Source: Burkholderiales bacterium
GTDB lineage: Bacteria > Pseudomonadota > Gammaproteobacteria > Burkholderiales > Burkholderiaceae_C
Reading direction: 5' to 3'
Length of the DNA stretch: 64,000 nt
NCBI GenBank assembly: GCA_028868855.1
Contig: JAGWTR010000003.1
Location: forward strand, 248,001-312,000
In this document: one piece after another, positions 37,382 through 46,681 of the stretch
How the letters are laid out: each line of letters opens with the position of its first letter
How positions within the stretch are numbered: the stretch's first letter is position 1
The notes under the pieces: model-generated
Databases searched by the model: none
What the model was told of the DNA's origin: nothing
Seen by the model: only the letters and a program-made list of their open reading frames with translations
Made by a program: the position numbers and the translations under genes

Positions 37382-39361
37382 TCAGGGAGCACTTGGCGTT
37401 GGGCTGGCGATTGCAGTGTCCTTGCCGCTGGTCGGGCGAGGGCGAGCATGTTGCAGCACGGTCTGAACCAGTTGATTCAGATCGAGCGGCTTGACTACCA
37501 GGGTAAGCATGCCGGCGGCCAGACACTGCGTGTGCTCGTCCGACATGGCGTGTGCGCTCTGGCCAATCACCGGCAGACGCGGGTCAAGCTCCGTGAGGCG
37601 GCGGGTGGTGCCATAGCCATCCATCCCGGGCATCTGGATGTCCATGAGGACCACATCAAAGGCATCCGGGCCGTGCCGCTCGACGCAGTCAATCGCCATC
37701 AAACCATTGTCGGCGAAGGTGACGAGGGCGCCTTCCATGGTCAGGAATTCGCGCAGCACCAGCTGGTTGAGCGGATTGTCTTCGGCGGCCAGCACGCGCA
37801 CACCGGCCAGGCGCTGCCCGCCGGGCGCTTCAAGTGCCAAGGCTGGCTGGCTGGGGGGGGCCAGGTGGTCGCCGGTCGTCAGGGGCAACACGACATCGAT
37901 CCGGGTTCCCTGGCCCGGCTCGCTGTGGACCTGGATCTCGCCGGCCAGCAAATCGACCAGTCTCTTGGTGATGCTCAAGCCCAGGCCGGTCCCGCCGTAT
38001 TGGCGCGTCGTGGAGCTGTCGGCTTGTTCGAAGGGGCGGAACAGGTCCTTGGCCTGTTGAGCGCTCATGCCGATGCCGGTGTCGGACACCGTCAGCACCA
38101 GCTGTCTATCGCGCGTCGTTGCCGAGACGCCGATCTGGCCTTGGGAGGTGAACTTGACCGCGTTGGACAGCAAGTTAAGCAGGATCTGCTCCAGCCGCAG
38201 CGGGTCGCTCAGGTACGTGGAGGGCAGCGTGTCGCTCAAGTGGATGCGCAGCTCGATGCCCTGGGCCTGGGCACGTTCGCGGACCTGCGCGGTGGCTCGC
38301 GTCAAGAGGGCCTGCAGGTCGACCGGGATCGATTCGATGCGCAGCTTGCCCGCCTCGATCTTCGAGAAATCGAGGATGTCGTTGATGATGCCCAGGAGCA
38401 GGCGGCCCGAGTCGAGGATCTGAGCGAAGGTGCGGCGTGCTGCTCCGTCATGGGTTTGATGGCCAATTTGAGCCAGGCCCAACACCGCGTTGAGCGGCGT
38501 GCGGATTTCGTGGCTCATGGTCGCCAGGAATTCGCCCTTGACCTGTGACAGCCGCTCGGACTCTTGGCGCGCCGACGCCAGCTCTGCAGTGCGTTGTTGG
38601 ACGGCTTGCTCCAGGTGGTCCTGGTGGGCCTGCAAGGCATCCTGGGATGCCGCGATGTCGGTGATGTCGTGGGACACGCCAAACAGCCCGATCACCTGAC
38701 CATCGGCGTTCCGCAAGGGGCCCTTGGTGTTCAAGAGGGTTCGTGGGGCGCCATGTGGCCAGAGCATCTGTTCTTGTTCGGTGGAGGTGATGCCCGCCGC
38801 CATGACGGCCTGGTCACGCGCCTTGATGCGCCGGGCCGTTTCGGGCGGGAATAAGGCGCTGTCATCGTGTCCGAGGATTTGCTCAGGCGTTTTGTGCAGG
38901 ATGGCCGCGCAGGCCGGATTGACCAGCAGGTAGCGTCCGGTGCGGTCCTTCACGAACACCGCATCCGAGGTGCCATGGATCACGGCACGCAGCAGTTCTT
39001 CGCTGTGCCGCAAGGCATCCGCGGTCTGGCGCAAATTTTTGAAGATCAGGCTGACCACGAGGCCGATGGCCAAGAAGATGCTGGCGGCGATGGCTTGCCC
39101 GAGCGTGGGCAGCGCCCAGGGCGACTGGCTCGGGGTGAAGAAGGCGGCGACCAATGACACCGAGGCCACGGTGGCCACGATGCCGGCCACCCAGCCGCCC
39201 CGCCACGCTGCCGCGAACAAGGCCGGGTAGAACAGCAGCCAGGCGTAAGGGGTGATTTGTGTCCAGAAGGCCGATTGCACGGCCAGGGCTGCCATGGGTG
39301 GGGCCAGGCCCCACAGCAAGGTGGGCCAACGGCAGAACCACTTCCGACGAGAGACCGGCAT
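37382..39361 (-). CDS. Hybrid sensor histidine kinase (4TM, PAS, HisKA, HATPase, receiver)
   Basis: A 659-residue membrane kinase. The N-terminus (about 15-110) has four hydrophobic segments like the KdpD-type DUF4118 module. A PAS domain follows (about 120-235, AVFVKDRTGRYLLVNPA), then a coiled coil. The phosphorylated histidine is H284 (MSHEIRTP), the N box is LLNLLSNAVKF and the G boxes are DTGIGM and GGTGLGL. The C-terminal receiver has D574 (LMDIQMPGMDG) and K624. ATG 39361 follows GGAG. No output regulator is adjacent. The signal is unknown. Confidence 0.92.
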   Translation of the reverse strand: MPVSRRKWFCRWPTLLWGLAPPMAALAVQSAFWTQITPYAWLLFYPALFAAAWRGGWVAGIVATVASVSLVAAFFTPSQSPWALPTLGQAIAASIFLAIGLVVSLIFKNLRQTADALRHSEELLRAVIHGTSDAVFVKDRTGRYLLVNPACAAILHKTPEQILGHDDSALFPPETARRIKARDQAVMAAGITSTEQEQMLWPHGAPRTLLNTKGPLRNADGQVIGLFGVSHDITDIAASQDALQAHQDHLEQAVQQRTAELASARQESERLSQVKGEFLATMSHEIRTPLNAVLGLAQIGHQTHDGAARRTFAQILDSGRLLLGIINDILDFSKIEAGKLRIESIPVDLQALLTRATAQVRERAQAQGIELRIHLSDTLPSTYLSDPLRLEQILLNLLSNAVKFTSQGQIGVSATTRDRQLVLTVSDTGIGMSAQQAKDLFRPFEQADSSTTRQYGGTGLGLSITKRLVDLLAGEIQVHSEPGQGTRIDVVLPLTTGDHLAPPSQPALALEAPGGQRLAGVRVLAAEDNPLNQLVLREFLTMEGALVTFADNGLMAIDCVERHGPDAFDVVLMDIQMPGMDGYGTTRRLTELDPRLPVIGQSAHAMSDEHTQCLAAGMLTLVVKPLDLNQLVQTVLQHARPRPTSGKDTAIASPTPSAP

Positions 39362-39393
39362 TGACGCACTCCTGCAGCCCTCCCCAGGGTGCT

Positions 39394-39412
39394 TTGCACA
39401 ATTATGGTGCAA
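39394..39412. promoter_or_regulatory. Inverted repeat upstream of the hybrid kinase, NtrC-box-like
   Basis: TTGCAC (39394-39399) and GTGCAA (39407-39412) are perfect inverted repeats with a 7-base spacer. On the minus strand the core TGCACCATAATTGTGCA differs little from the known E. coli glnA NtrC site. No sigma-54 promoter was found beside it. Confidence 0.35.
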
Positions 39413-39469
39413 TCACGGGCGGGGTGCGCAGGAATCAAGCCGGGTGTTGTGCGCCCGTCACCCCGAGGG

Positions 39470-40546
39470 TCAGGCCGCTTCGACGCGTGCCGTCACGGCC
39501 TTGCCGCTGCGCAGTCCGAGCTTGGCCATCAGCTGGCGGTCCCGTTCGACCTCGGGGTTGCCGGTGGTCAGGAGCTTGTCGCCGTAAAAGATGGAATTGG
39601 CGCCGGCGAGGAAGCACAGGGCCTGCACGGCCTCGCTCATTTGCTGGCGCCCGGCCGACAGGCGCACGCGCGCCGTCGGCATGGTGATGCGCGCCACCGC
39701 GATGGTGCGCACAAATTCGAGCGGATCGAGGGCCGGGGCGTCGGCCAGCGGGGTGCCCGGCACACGCACCAGGTCGTTGATGGGCACCGATTCGGGGTGG
39801 ACGGGCAGGTTGGCCAGCTGGGCGATCAGGCCGGCGCGGCCCGAGCGCGTCTCGCCCATGCCGATGATGCCGCCGCTGCATACCTTGATCTGGGCGTTGC
39901 GCACGTGGTCGAGCGTATCGAGGCGGTCGCTCAGGTCGCGCGTGGTGATGATGTCACCATACAGCTCGGGGGCGGTGTCCAGGTTGTGGTTGTAGTAGTC
40001 CAGGCCGGCGTCCTTGAGCGTCTGGGCTTGCGTGTCGGTCAGCATGCCCAGGGTGCAGCAGGCTTCCAGGCCCTCGTTCTTCACCACATGGATCAGCTCG
40101 ACGACTTTCTCGATGTCCCGGTCTTTCGGGGCGCGCCAGGCTGCGCCCATGCAGAAGCGGCTGGCGCCCGCCTCGCGCGCGGCCAGCACCGCCTCGCGCA
40201 CCTGGTCGGGCGACATCAGCTTGCTGGCTTCGACGCCGGTGTCATAGCGGGCCGCCTGCGGGCAGTAGCCGCAATCTTCTTCGCAGCCGCCGGTCTTGAC
40301 CGACAACAAGGTGGCGTGCTCGATTTCGTTGGCATCCCAGTGCTGGCGGTGCACCTGCTGGGCCTGCCACAGCAGGTCGTTGAAGGGCAGGTTGAAGAGG
40401 TCCAGCACCTTGGCACGCGGCCAGCGGGCGTCGCTGTCATCGTGATCGCCACAGCTGCCACCACAGCCGTGGCTGTTGAGCGTGGCTTTTTTGGGCTGGA
40501 TCGTGATGGGCTGGGCGGGCGTAGAGGGCGTCGTGCACTGGGACAT
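39470..40546 (-). CDS. bioB: Biotin synthase
   Basis: A 358-residue radical SAM enzyme that inserts sulfur into dethiobiotin. The 4Fe-4S motif is C88-x3-C92-x2-C95 ([10 protein letters not shown]). Other conserved parts are [27 protein letters not shown] and GGIIGMGET. The first 45 residues are an extension with [11 protein letters not shown], which is not part of the usual E. coli-length enzyme. No other biotin gene is in the window. The start has no clear Shine-Dalgarno, so a later start is possible. Confidence 0.95.
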   Translation of the reverse strand: MSQCTTPSTPAQPITIQPKKATLNSHGCGGSCGDHDDSDARWPRAKVLDLFNLPFNDLLWQAQQVHRQHWDANEIEHATLLSVKTGGCEEDCGYCPQAARYDTGVEASKLMSPDQVREAVLAAREAGASRFCMGAAWRAPKDRDIEKVVELIHVVKNEGLEACCTLGMLTDTQAQTLKDAGLDYYNHNLDTAPELYGDIITTRDLSDRLDTLDHVRNAQIKVCSGGIIGMGETRSGRAGLIAQLANLPVHPESVPINDLVRVPGTPLADAPALDPLEFVRTIAVARITMPTARVRLSAGRQQMSEAVQALCFLAGANSIFYGDKLLTTGNPEVERDRQLMAKLGLRSGKAVTARVEAA

Positions 40547-40687
40547 GGTCGGGGCCGCGCGTGGACGCGGCAGGAGTTGTTGCGCAAACCGGGCCCCAGT
40601 TTAGTCCGCTTATCGGGTGACCTGCTTGACCTCGAAATCACCCCAGTGACGTGGGGGGGCGGTTCGCGGTAGGCGTAGAGTGGACGC

Positions 40688-41158
40688 ATGCGCTTCGAAC
40701 ACGTCATCGAAATCAATTCCCCCAGGGCGACCTTGGCGGTCGCGACACCGCCGTTCACGCGCGAGCAGCTGTGGCGTGGCCTGCTGATCCGCGTGCAGAC
40801 TCCGCAGCGTTTTCCGATGGGGCCGGACAGCTGCGTCTGGCGCCAGACCGAGCCTGATGTCTATGCGCGCACCTTGAAGTTCGGCGCTCAGGTGTTCACC
40901 GATGAAGTGGTGATCACGCCCCTGCAGTGCCTGGAGTTCACCCCCGAAAAGCACGACGAGACCACACCGATCAAGCTCACCATCCGAATCGAAGCGCCGC
41001 AGTCCGGCCAGATGGTGCTGCGTTTTGTGTACGAGAGCGTCAGCGAGCTCTCACCCGAAGAGGCCTATTTCAGCGAGTATCGGCACAACGCCTGGCTGCA
41101 CCATGACCGCGACATGGTGCGCACGCTGCGTCAGTGGTTAACCGACGGCGATTTGTGA
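40688..41158 (+). CDS. DUF1857/AtaL-like SRPBCC-fold protein
   Basis: A 156-residue soluble protein. The start MRFEHVIEINSP and the segment PFTREQLWRGLLIRVQTPQRF are typical of the DUF1857 (AtaL-like) family, which has the START/SRPBCC ligand-binding fold. The middle FTPEKHDETTPIKLTIRIE and the late SPEEAYFSEYRHNAWLHHDRD also fit. The ligand is unknown. It is transcribed away from bioB, and its end overlaps the convergent kinase by 21 bases. Confidence 0.78.
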   Translation: MRFEHVIEINSPRATLAVATPPFTREQLWRGLLIRVQTPQRFPMGPDSCVWRQTEPDVYARTLKFGAQVFTDEVVITPLQCLEFTPEKHDETTPIKLTIRIEAPQSGQMVLRFVYESVSELSPEEAYFSEYRHNAWLHHDRDMVRTLRQWLTDGDL

Positions 41159-43003
41159 GCTTTCGCCTTGCAGCGTTCCAGGCGTGCCCGCTGGCAGGCG
41201 CAGTGTGAAGCGCGAGCCCACGTCCTTCTGGCTGTTCAAGGTCACGCTGCCGCCCATGCGTTCGACCAGTTGCTTGACGATGAACAGACCCAGCCCCGTG
41301 CCTTCAATTCGTGCCGCCGAGCTGCCCACCCGCTTGAAGGGTTGAAACAGTTGCGCGGCTTCTGACTCGGTCAGGCCGATGCCGTTGTCGCTGAATTCGA
41401 TGGTGACCTCGCCCGTGGCGTCGGTGTTCGTTTCGATCACCACATGCCCGCCGGGGCGGTTGTATTTGCAGCCGTTGCTGAGGAGGTTGATGAACACCTG
41501 TTGGAGTCTCTGCGGGTCGGCGTGAACCAACAAGGGCTGGTCGGGCAGGCGGTTGATGATCTCGACCCTGAACTGCTGGCGCACGCTGTCGACCAAGGGC
41601 AGGCAGGCATTCAGGATGCCTTGCAGTTCGACGTTCTGCAGCGACATGGTGATCTCGCCGGCCTCGACCTTGGTGATGTCCAGCACGTCCTCCACGAGGG
41701 TCAGCAACTGCTGGCCGGCCGAGAGTATCCACTTGATCTGCTGCTGCTGTGCAGGTGTCAAGGACTGGGCTGCATCCAGCGCCAGTAATTGCGAGAAGCC
41801 CATGATGGCGTTCAGCGGCGTGCGCAGCTCGTGGCTGAGGCGGGACAGGAATCCGCGCTGCTCCCTGGCCACTTTCTCGGCGGCATCGCGCTGTGCCGTC
41901 AGCTGGGCCTGCGCCCGCTCGTCGGTCACGTCACGGACCATGCCCACCAGGCGCGAGGGGGTGGCGGGTCTGTCATGGACCGTCCGTCCGGTGGCCTCCA
42001 TGGAGCGCGTCGTGCCATCTCGAAGCTGGGCCTGATAAGCCAGCTTGAATACCTGCCCGGACTGGAGGGCGTCTTGCACGGCGAGGTTCAATCGCTCCCG
42101 GTCCGCTTCGGCGATCAGGTCGCTCATTTCCTCGGGCGTCAATGCGATCGCTTGCGGCGCCAGGCCGTAGAGGGCGGCCGCCTTGGCATCCAGGCGGATC
42201 AAGCCAGAGGGGATCGCCATCTCGAACAGCCCCATCTCCGCCGCAGTCGTGGCCAATTGCCAGCGTTCATTGGCGGTGGCCAGACTCTGCTGATAGACGC
42301 CTTGCCGATTCAGCGCGCGGTGCACAATCGCAACGCTGCCCAGGCTCAGGAGGATGGCGGCCAGCAGGAGGCTGCCAAGCAGGACCTCTTGAGTCAGCCG
42401 GGAGGCCTCGCCCGTGCGGGCGATGAACCGGATCCCGACGTTGTTCAGCTCATCGTTCACGCGTCGGATCTGCTCAACGGTGGCGCGGATCTGGGCCGGG
42501 TTCGCGTTGGCGTCCCTCTGCGTTTTCAAGGCTCGTGCCACGGTCTGAAGTTGTTCGACCAGCGCGTCCGCCTGGCCCCATTGGACCAAGGCCTTATGGA
42601 ACACAGGCAGTTTGCCAAGGCGCCGAAAGAGCGTGACCATGGAGGCGATGTCGTCCGGGTGATTGCCGCCCGGAATGAGACCGTCGCGGATGACGGCCAT
42701 GTCGGGCGTGTCGCGGAGCATCTCTTCGCGGGCTCGCCGTGCGGCCAGGAGGATGGTCAGACTCTCTTCGTAACGAGCATAGTCCGCCGGGTCGGCCGTC
42801 CAGGCGTAGTCCGTCACGTATTGCACCGCATTGCTGCGGGCCTTGGACCACAGGCTTTCGCCGCCAGCATAGGCCCGCAAGGCGCCCAGCACGCTCACAT
42901 TGATGATGGCCAGGGCCGCTACCACGCAAACCACCAGAAGCGACGGCGCAAGAACGCTGAGGTAAAGCCGCCATGCTGTGGGTTTGCCCGCCTGTGCCGT
43001 CAT
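41138..43003 (-). CDS. PAS-domain sensor histidine kinase (second of a tandem pair)
   Basis: A 621-residue membrane kinase. Membrane helices at about 14-36 and 206-228 flank a periplasmic domain with GGESLWSKARSNAV and GGNHPDDIASMVTLFRR, a sensor module I know from many proteobacterial GGDEF/EAL proteins and kinases. A PAS domain (about 245-360), the phosphorylated H391 (LSHELRTP) and the ATPase with LLSNGCKYNRPGG, DNGIGL and GTGLGL follow. There is no receiver domain. It starts inside the stop of the upstream paralog (ATGA), and both share layout and motifs throughout. Confidence 0.92.
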   Translation of the reverse strand: MTAQAGKPTAWRLYLSVLAPSLLVVCVVAALAIINVSVLGALRAYAGGESLWSKARSNAVQYVTDYAWTADPADYARYEESLTILLAARRAREEMLRDTPDMAVIRDGLIPGGNHPDDIASMVTLFRRLGKLPVFHKALVQWGQADALVEQLQTVARALKTQRDANANPAQIRATVEQIRRVNDELNNVGIRFIARTGEASRLTQEVLLGSLLLAAILLSLGSVAIVHRALNRQGVYQQSLATANERWQLATTAAEMGLFEMAIPSGLIRLDAKAAALYGLAPQAIALTPEEMSDLIAEADRERLNLAVQDALQSGQVFKLAYQAQLRDGTTRSMEATGRTVHDRPATPSRLVGMVRDVTDERAQAQLTAQRDAAEKVAREQRGFLSRLSHELRTPLNAIMGFSQLLALDAAQSLTPAQQQQIKWILSAGQQLLTLVEDVLDITKVEAGEITMSLQNVELQGILNACLPLVDSVRQQFRVEIINRLPDQPLLVHADPQRLQQVFINLLSNGCKYNRPGGHVVIETNTDATGEVTIEFSDNGIGLTESEAAQLFQPFKRVGSSAARIEGTGLGLFIVKQLVERMGGSVTLNSQKDVGSRFTLRLPAGTPGTLQGESSQIAVG

Positions 43004-44895
43004 GGATCCTGCCCGATGCTTTTTTGAGTTGCAGGCAGTGTAGCCAAAGGCGGCGTGTCACGTCCGGGAATTGAATTTGCCATCGGCAGCCGCACGGTAA
43101 AACACGAGCCCACGCCGAGTTCGCTGCGCACGGCCACCGAGCCATTCATGCGTTCGGCAAGTTGTTTGACGATGTACAGGCCCAAGCCGGTGCCCTCGGC
43201 ATGGGCCGTGCTTGCCTGCACGCGCTTGAAGGGGTGAAACAGGGCGGCGGCATCCTCAGGGGTCATGCCAATGCCGTTGTCCGTGATCTCGATGACGACT
43301 TGTCCTTCGTCCTGGCGTGTCGCGATTTCCACGTGGCCGCCTGGGCGGTTGTACTTGCAGCCGTTGGTCAGCAGGTTCACCAGGATCTGTTGCAGCCTTT
43401 GTGGATCGGCGATGGCCCGCAGTGGCGTGGTCGCCGTGCGGTCCAGAAGCTGAACCTGGCGCTGCAGGCGAACGCTTTCGATCAGGGGCAGGCAGGCCTG
43501 CACGATCTGGTGCAGCTCCACCTCTTGCAGGCTCATGGTGATTTCGCCAGCCTCGACCTTGCTGAGGTCCAGCACGTCGTCCACCAGCGCGAGCAGCTGC
43601 TGGCCTGCCTTGTGGATCCAGTTGAGCTGTTGGTGTTGCGCCTCGGTCATGGTGTGGCCGCTGTCCATCTTCAGCAGCTGGGTGAATCCCAGCATGGCGT
43701 TGAGCGGCGTGCGCAACTCGTGGCTCAGCCGAGACAGGAACGCCCGCTGGGCCTTCGCGACGCGCTCGGCGGACTCTCGTTTAGTGGCAATTTCAGTCTG
43801 CTTGAGTGCCTCGGTGACATCAAGCAGGACACCGATCAGGCGCTCACCGCGTCCGTCTGGTGGGTGCACCAGTCGGCCCGTGGCCTGCAGGGCGTGGATG
43901 CTGCCGTCGGGGTGTTTGACCCGGTAGGTGATCGTGTGGTCCGGCCTGCTGGTCAAGGCCACATCGACCTCGCGCCGGGTCTGCGGGCCATCTTCTGGAA
44001 TGATCAGCGCGCGAACGGCCTCGCGTGACAACCGCACCGGGGTGTCTGGCAGGCCGTGCATGGCGGCCGACTTGCCATCGAGTTGGATGGCCCCTGTGGC
44101 CTTGTCCATTTCATACAGACCCAGGCCTGCGGCGGCGGAGGCGAGTTCCCATTGACCTTGCGCCTGTGATATGACGCCCTCTTGGCGGGTCTGCTTGAGG
44201 ATCGTTCGGCGGACTTGCAGCACGCTGACGAAAGCCAACGCGGCCGATATGCAGGCGATGCCGCCAATGAGCAGCGCTTCGGTGAATCGAGCCGCCCGCC
44301 GCATATGGTTGCTGAAGCGCGTGCCGCTGGCTTGCAGGTCGGTGTTGATCGCATCGATGCGTTGCAGGATGGCGCTGACGCCTTCTTCAGAAGCGTGGGT
44401 TTCGATGGCGTGTTGCAGCAGGGCCGCCTGTTCATTGAGCAGGGTGATCTGTGCATCGGCGTGCGCCCAGGTCAGCCTGGCGTCTTTGATGGCCCCGGTG
44501 GTGCCAAGCCACTGGAACAACCGCACCATCCCGGCGACCTCATCGGATGGGTTGCCGCTTTCAATGAGCAGGCGACGGGCGCGATCGGTGTCGCGATCCT
44601 GGCCCTCAATGGCCTCGAGGGCTTGGCGGTTGAGCAGGGAAACTTGCTGAGTGGCCCGAAAACGCGTCATGTCGCCAGGGTTGTGAGTGTGGGCGTAACG
44701 CAGCAGATCTTGAACGCCTTCGGCGCTGGCTTTGGACCACAGGCTCTCGCCGGCGGTGCACGCCCGAATGGTGCCCAGCAGGTGCACGGCCCCCATGGCC
44801 AGCACGGCCACCAGAAGCACCACTGGTAGTGGCAGGCCGAGCATGGCGACGTAGCTGCGCCATGGGCCTCGTTGGGAGTGGCTGTCCTTGTCCAT
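43000..44895 (-). CDS. PAS-domain sensor histidine kinase (first of a tandem pair)
   Basis: A 631-residue paralog of the following kinase, with the same order: membrane helix (about 18-40), periplasmic sensor with AGESLWSKASAEGV and SGNPSDEVAGMVRLFQ, membrane helix (about 206-228), PAS (about 245-360), H392 (LSHELRTP) and an ATPase domain with LLTNGCKYNRPGG and DNGIGM. It overlaps its partner by four bases. The sensor part differs more than the kinase part, so the two may detect different signals and act on the same regulator or form heterodimers. No response regulator gene is nearby. Confidence 0.92.
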   Translation of the reverse strand: MDKDSHSQRGPWRSYVAMLGLPLPVVLLVAVLAMGAVHLLGTIRACTAGESLWSKASAEGVQDLLRYAHTHNPGDMTRFRATQQVSLLNRQALEAIEGQDRDTDRARRLLIESGNPSDEVAGMVRLFQWLGTTGAIKDARLTWAHADAQITLLNEQAALLQHAIETHASEEGVSAILQRIDAINTDLQASGTRFSNHMRRAARFTEALLIGGIACISAALAFVSVLQVRRTILKQTRQEGVISQAQGQWELASAAAGLGLYEMDKATGAIQLDGKSAAMHGLPDTPVRLSREAVRALIIPEDGPQTRREVDVALTSRPDHTITYRVKHPDGSIHALQATGRLVHPPDGRGERLIGVLLDVTEALKQTEIATKRESAERVAKAQRAFLSRLSHELRTPLNAMLGFTQLLKMDSGHTMTEAQHQQLNWIHKAGQQLLALVDDVLDLSKVEAGEITMSLQEVELHQIVQACLPLIESVRLQRQVQLLDRTATTPLRAIADPQRLQQILVNLLTNGCKYNRPGGHVEIATRQDEGQVVIEITDNGIGMTPEDAAALFHPFKRVQASTAHAEGTGLGLYIVKQLAERMNGSVAVRSELGVGSCFTVRLPMANSIPGRDTPPLATLPATQKSIGQDP

Positions 44896-44973
44896 GGTGG
44901 CGATGTCTGAATTCCTTGGGTGTCGGCCGCACTCAGTGTAGGTCTTGGGTGGGGCGGGGGCCAGTCCTTCCAG

Positions 44974-46662
44974 TCAGCGCGCAGGCAGGACTGGGTGCGG
45001 CAGTGGTGGCGGGGCGCAGGCCGGCTTTGAACGCGCTTGCGCGAGGGCGCTGCGCAGCTTGGGCAACGCTGCTTGCAGGTCGGACGGCGTCTGGCCCAGG
45101 CCCCGCACCACGCACAGGGCGGCTGCTTGGCAGGGCGCAAAGCGCGTCAGGTCGGCGGCGTTCAGCAGCCCGCCGATGGCCACCACTGGCGCGGGGCTGT
45201 TGTGGACCCACCAGCCCAGGTTGTCCTCGCCTTGTGGCAGCCAGGGCATGTCCTTGGTGGTGGTGGCTTGCACCGGGCCGCAGGCGATGGTGCTGGCGCC
45301 GCAGCCGGCCGCGCGGGCCAGCTCCCACAGGCTGTGGGAGCTCAATCCGAGCATGACGTGGTGGCGTGCGGCCAACAGGCTGGCGCGCTCATCAGGGGTC
45401 AAGGCCAGCAGGTCTTCCTGGCCCAGGTGCAGGCCCAGTTGGAAGCCCGGGGTCTGGGTGTCGGGGGGCGGCGCGGCCAGGGCTTGCCGCCAGTGGTCGT
45501 TGATGAACAGCACCGCGCCAGCGTGTGCGCAGGCCGTGATGCTGTGCTGGATGTGTTCGGTCACCCCTTCTGGGGCCTTGTGTCGCAACTGCAGGCAGCG
45601 CAGGCCGGCGTGCAGGGCGGCCTCGATCAAGGGGGCTGTGCCCACAATGCCGTAAAGACCATCGGCCGGTGGCGTGAAGGGGGTGAAGGGCGAGTCCGTC
45701 AGGCGCCACGGGAGGTCGTGCCCGAGGCCCAGCCAGGGCAACGGTGCGCCGCCGTGCGCGGGGCCGGCGGCAAAGCGCTGTTGCGCCAGCACCGGACCGG
45801 CGCCTTGGCCGGCCGCGTGGGCGTGGCTCAAGGCGTGGTGGGTCAGCATCTTGGCCAGCACGATGGCATCGGCGGGGCCATGGCCCAAGGCCATGCTGGC
45901 GGCCACGCCGGTGGCAAAGGTGCAGCCCGTGCCGTGCCCGTGCGGGGTGTTGACGCGCGGGGCGGTCAGCCACCCCTGGGCCTGCGGGGTGCTGATCCAG
46001 TCGGCACAGTGTGGGCCGTCTGCCGCGTCACTGAGGGCGCGTGGCGCGGCGGCGCTGGCCTCGTCATTGGCGGCCCAGGCGTCGCCCCCGGTGATGGCCA
46101 CGCTGCGCGCGCCCAGGCCGTGCAGGGCTTCAGCCAGCGCGGGGATTTCGTCGCTGGGGCCGTCGTGGTGCGCGCGCCGCCCCAGCAGGCGTAGGGCTTC
46201 GGCGCGGTTTGGCGTGATGAGGGTGGCGCGGGGCAGCAGGTGCTGGCGATAGGCGGTCACGAGTGGTTCGTCGCTGAAGGCGATGCCGCCGGCGGTGGCG
46301 CCCAGCACGGGGTCGACGATCAAGGCCAGGTGGTGGTGCGGGTCGACGCCGGGTGCGGCCTGGCTGCGATAGTGGTCGACCCATTGGGCCACGGTCAGGA
46401 TGGCCTCGACGCTGCCCAGCAGGCCGGTCTTGATCGCCACCGGCGGCAGGTCCTGGGCCAGTGCGTGCAGTTGCGCGGCCAGCGTGGTGGCGGCGACGGG
46501 GAACACGCCTTGCACCCCTTGGGAGTGCTGCGCGGTGATGGCGGCCACGACCGGGCACAGGTGCACGCCCAGGGCGTCGGCGGCGCGCTGGTCCGCACTC
46601 AGGCCGGCACCGCCACTGCTGTCATGGCCGGCGATGCTCCAGATGATGGGGGGATGCGGCAT
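44974..46662 (-). CDS. thiDE: Bifunctional HMP(-P) kinase / thiamine-phosphate synthase fusion
   Basis: A 562-residue fusion. The ThiD half (about 1-300) phosphorylates hydroxymethylpyrimidine; it shows AGHDSSGGAGLSAD and the catalytic GHGTGCTFATGV. The ThiE half (about 335-550) joins HMP-PP with thiazole phosphate; it shows LYGIVG, CLQLRHKAPEG, LFINDHW, LHLGQEDL and the T-x-T-K of QATTTKDMPW. It is the last gene of the thi operon, 19 bases after thiG. The fusion links two consecutive steps. The C-terminal 20 residues are Pro-rich. Confidence 0.93.
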   Translation of the reverse strand: MPHPPIIWSIAGHDSSGGAGLSADQRAADALGVHLCPVVAAITAQHSQGVQGVFPVAATTLAAQLHALAQDLPPVAIKTGLLGSVEAILTVAQWVDHYRSQAAPGVDPHHHLALIVDPVLGATAGGIAFSDEPLVTAYRQHLLPRATLITPNRAEALRLLGRRAHHDGPSDEIPALAEALHGLGARSVAITGGDAWAANDEASAAAPRALSDAADGPHCADWISTPQAQGWLTAPRVNTPHGHGTGCTFATGVAASMALGHGPADAIVLAKMLTHHALSHAHAAGQGAGPVLAQQRFAAGPAHGGAPLPWLGLGHDLPWRLTDSPFTPFTPPADGLYGIVGTAPLIEAALHAGLRCLQLRHKAPEGVTEHIQHSITACAHAGAVLFINDHWRQALAAPPPDTQTPGFQLGLHLGQEDLLALTPDERASLLAARHHVMLGLSSHSLWELARAAGCGASTIACGPVQATTTKDMPWLPQGEDNLGWWVHNSPAPVVAIGGLLNAADLTRFAPCQAAALCVVRGLGQTPSDLQAALPKLRSALAQARSKPACAPPPLPHPVLPAR

Positions 46663-46681
46663 GTGGTCTGTGCCCCGAAAC

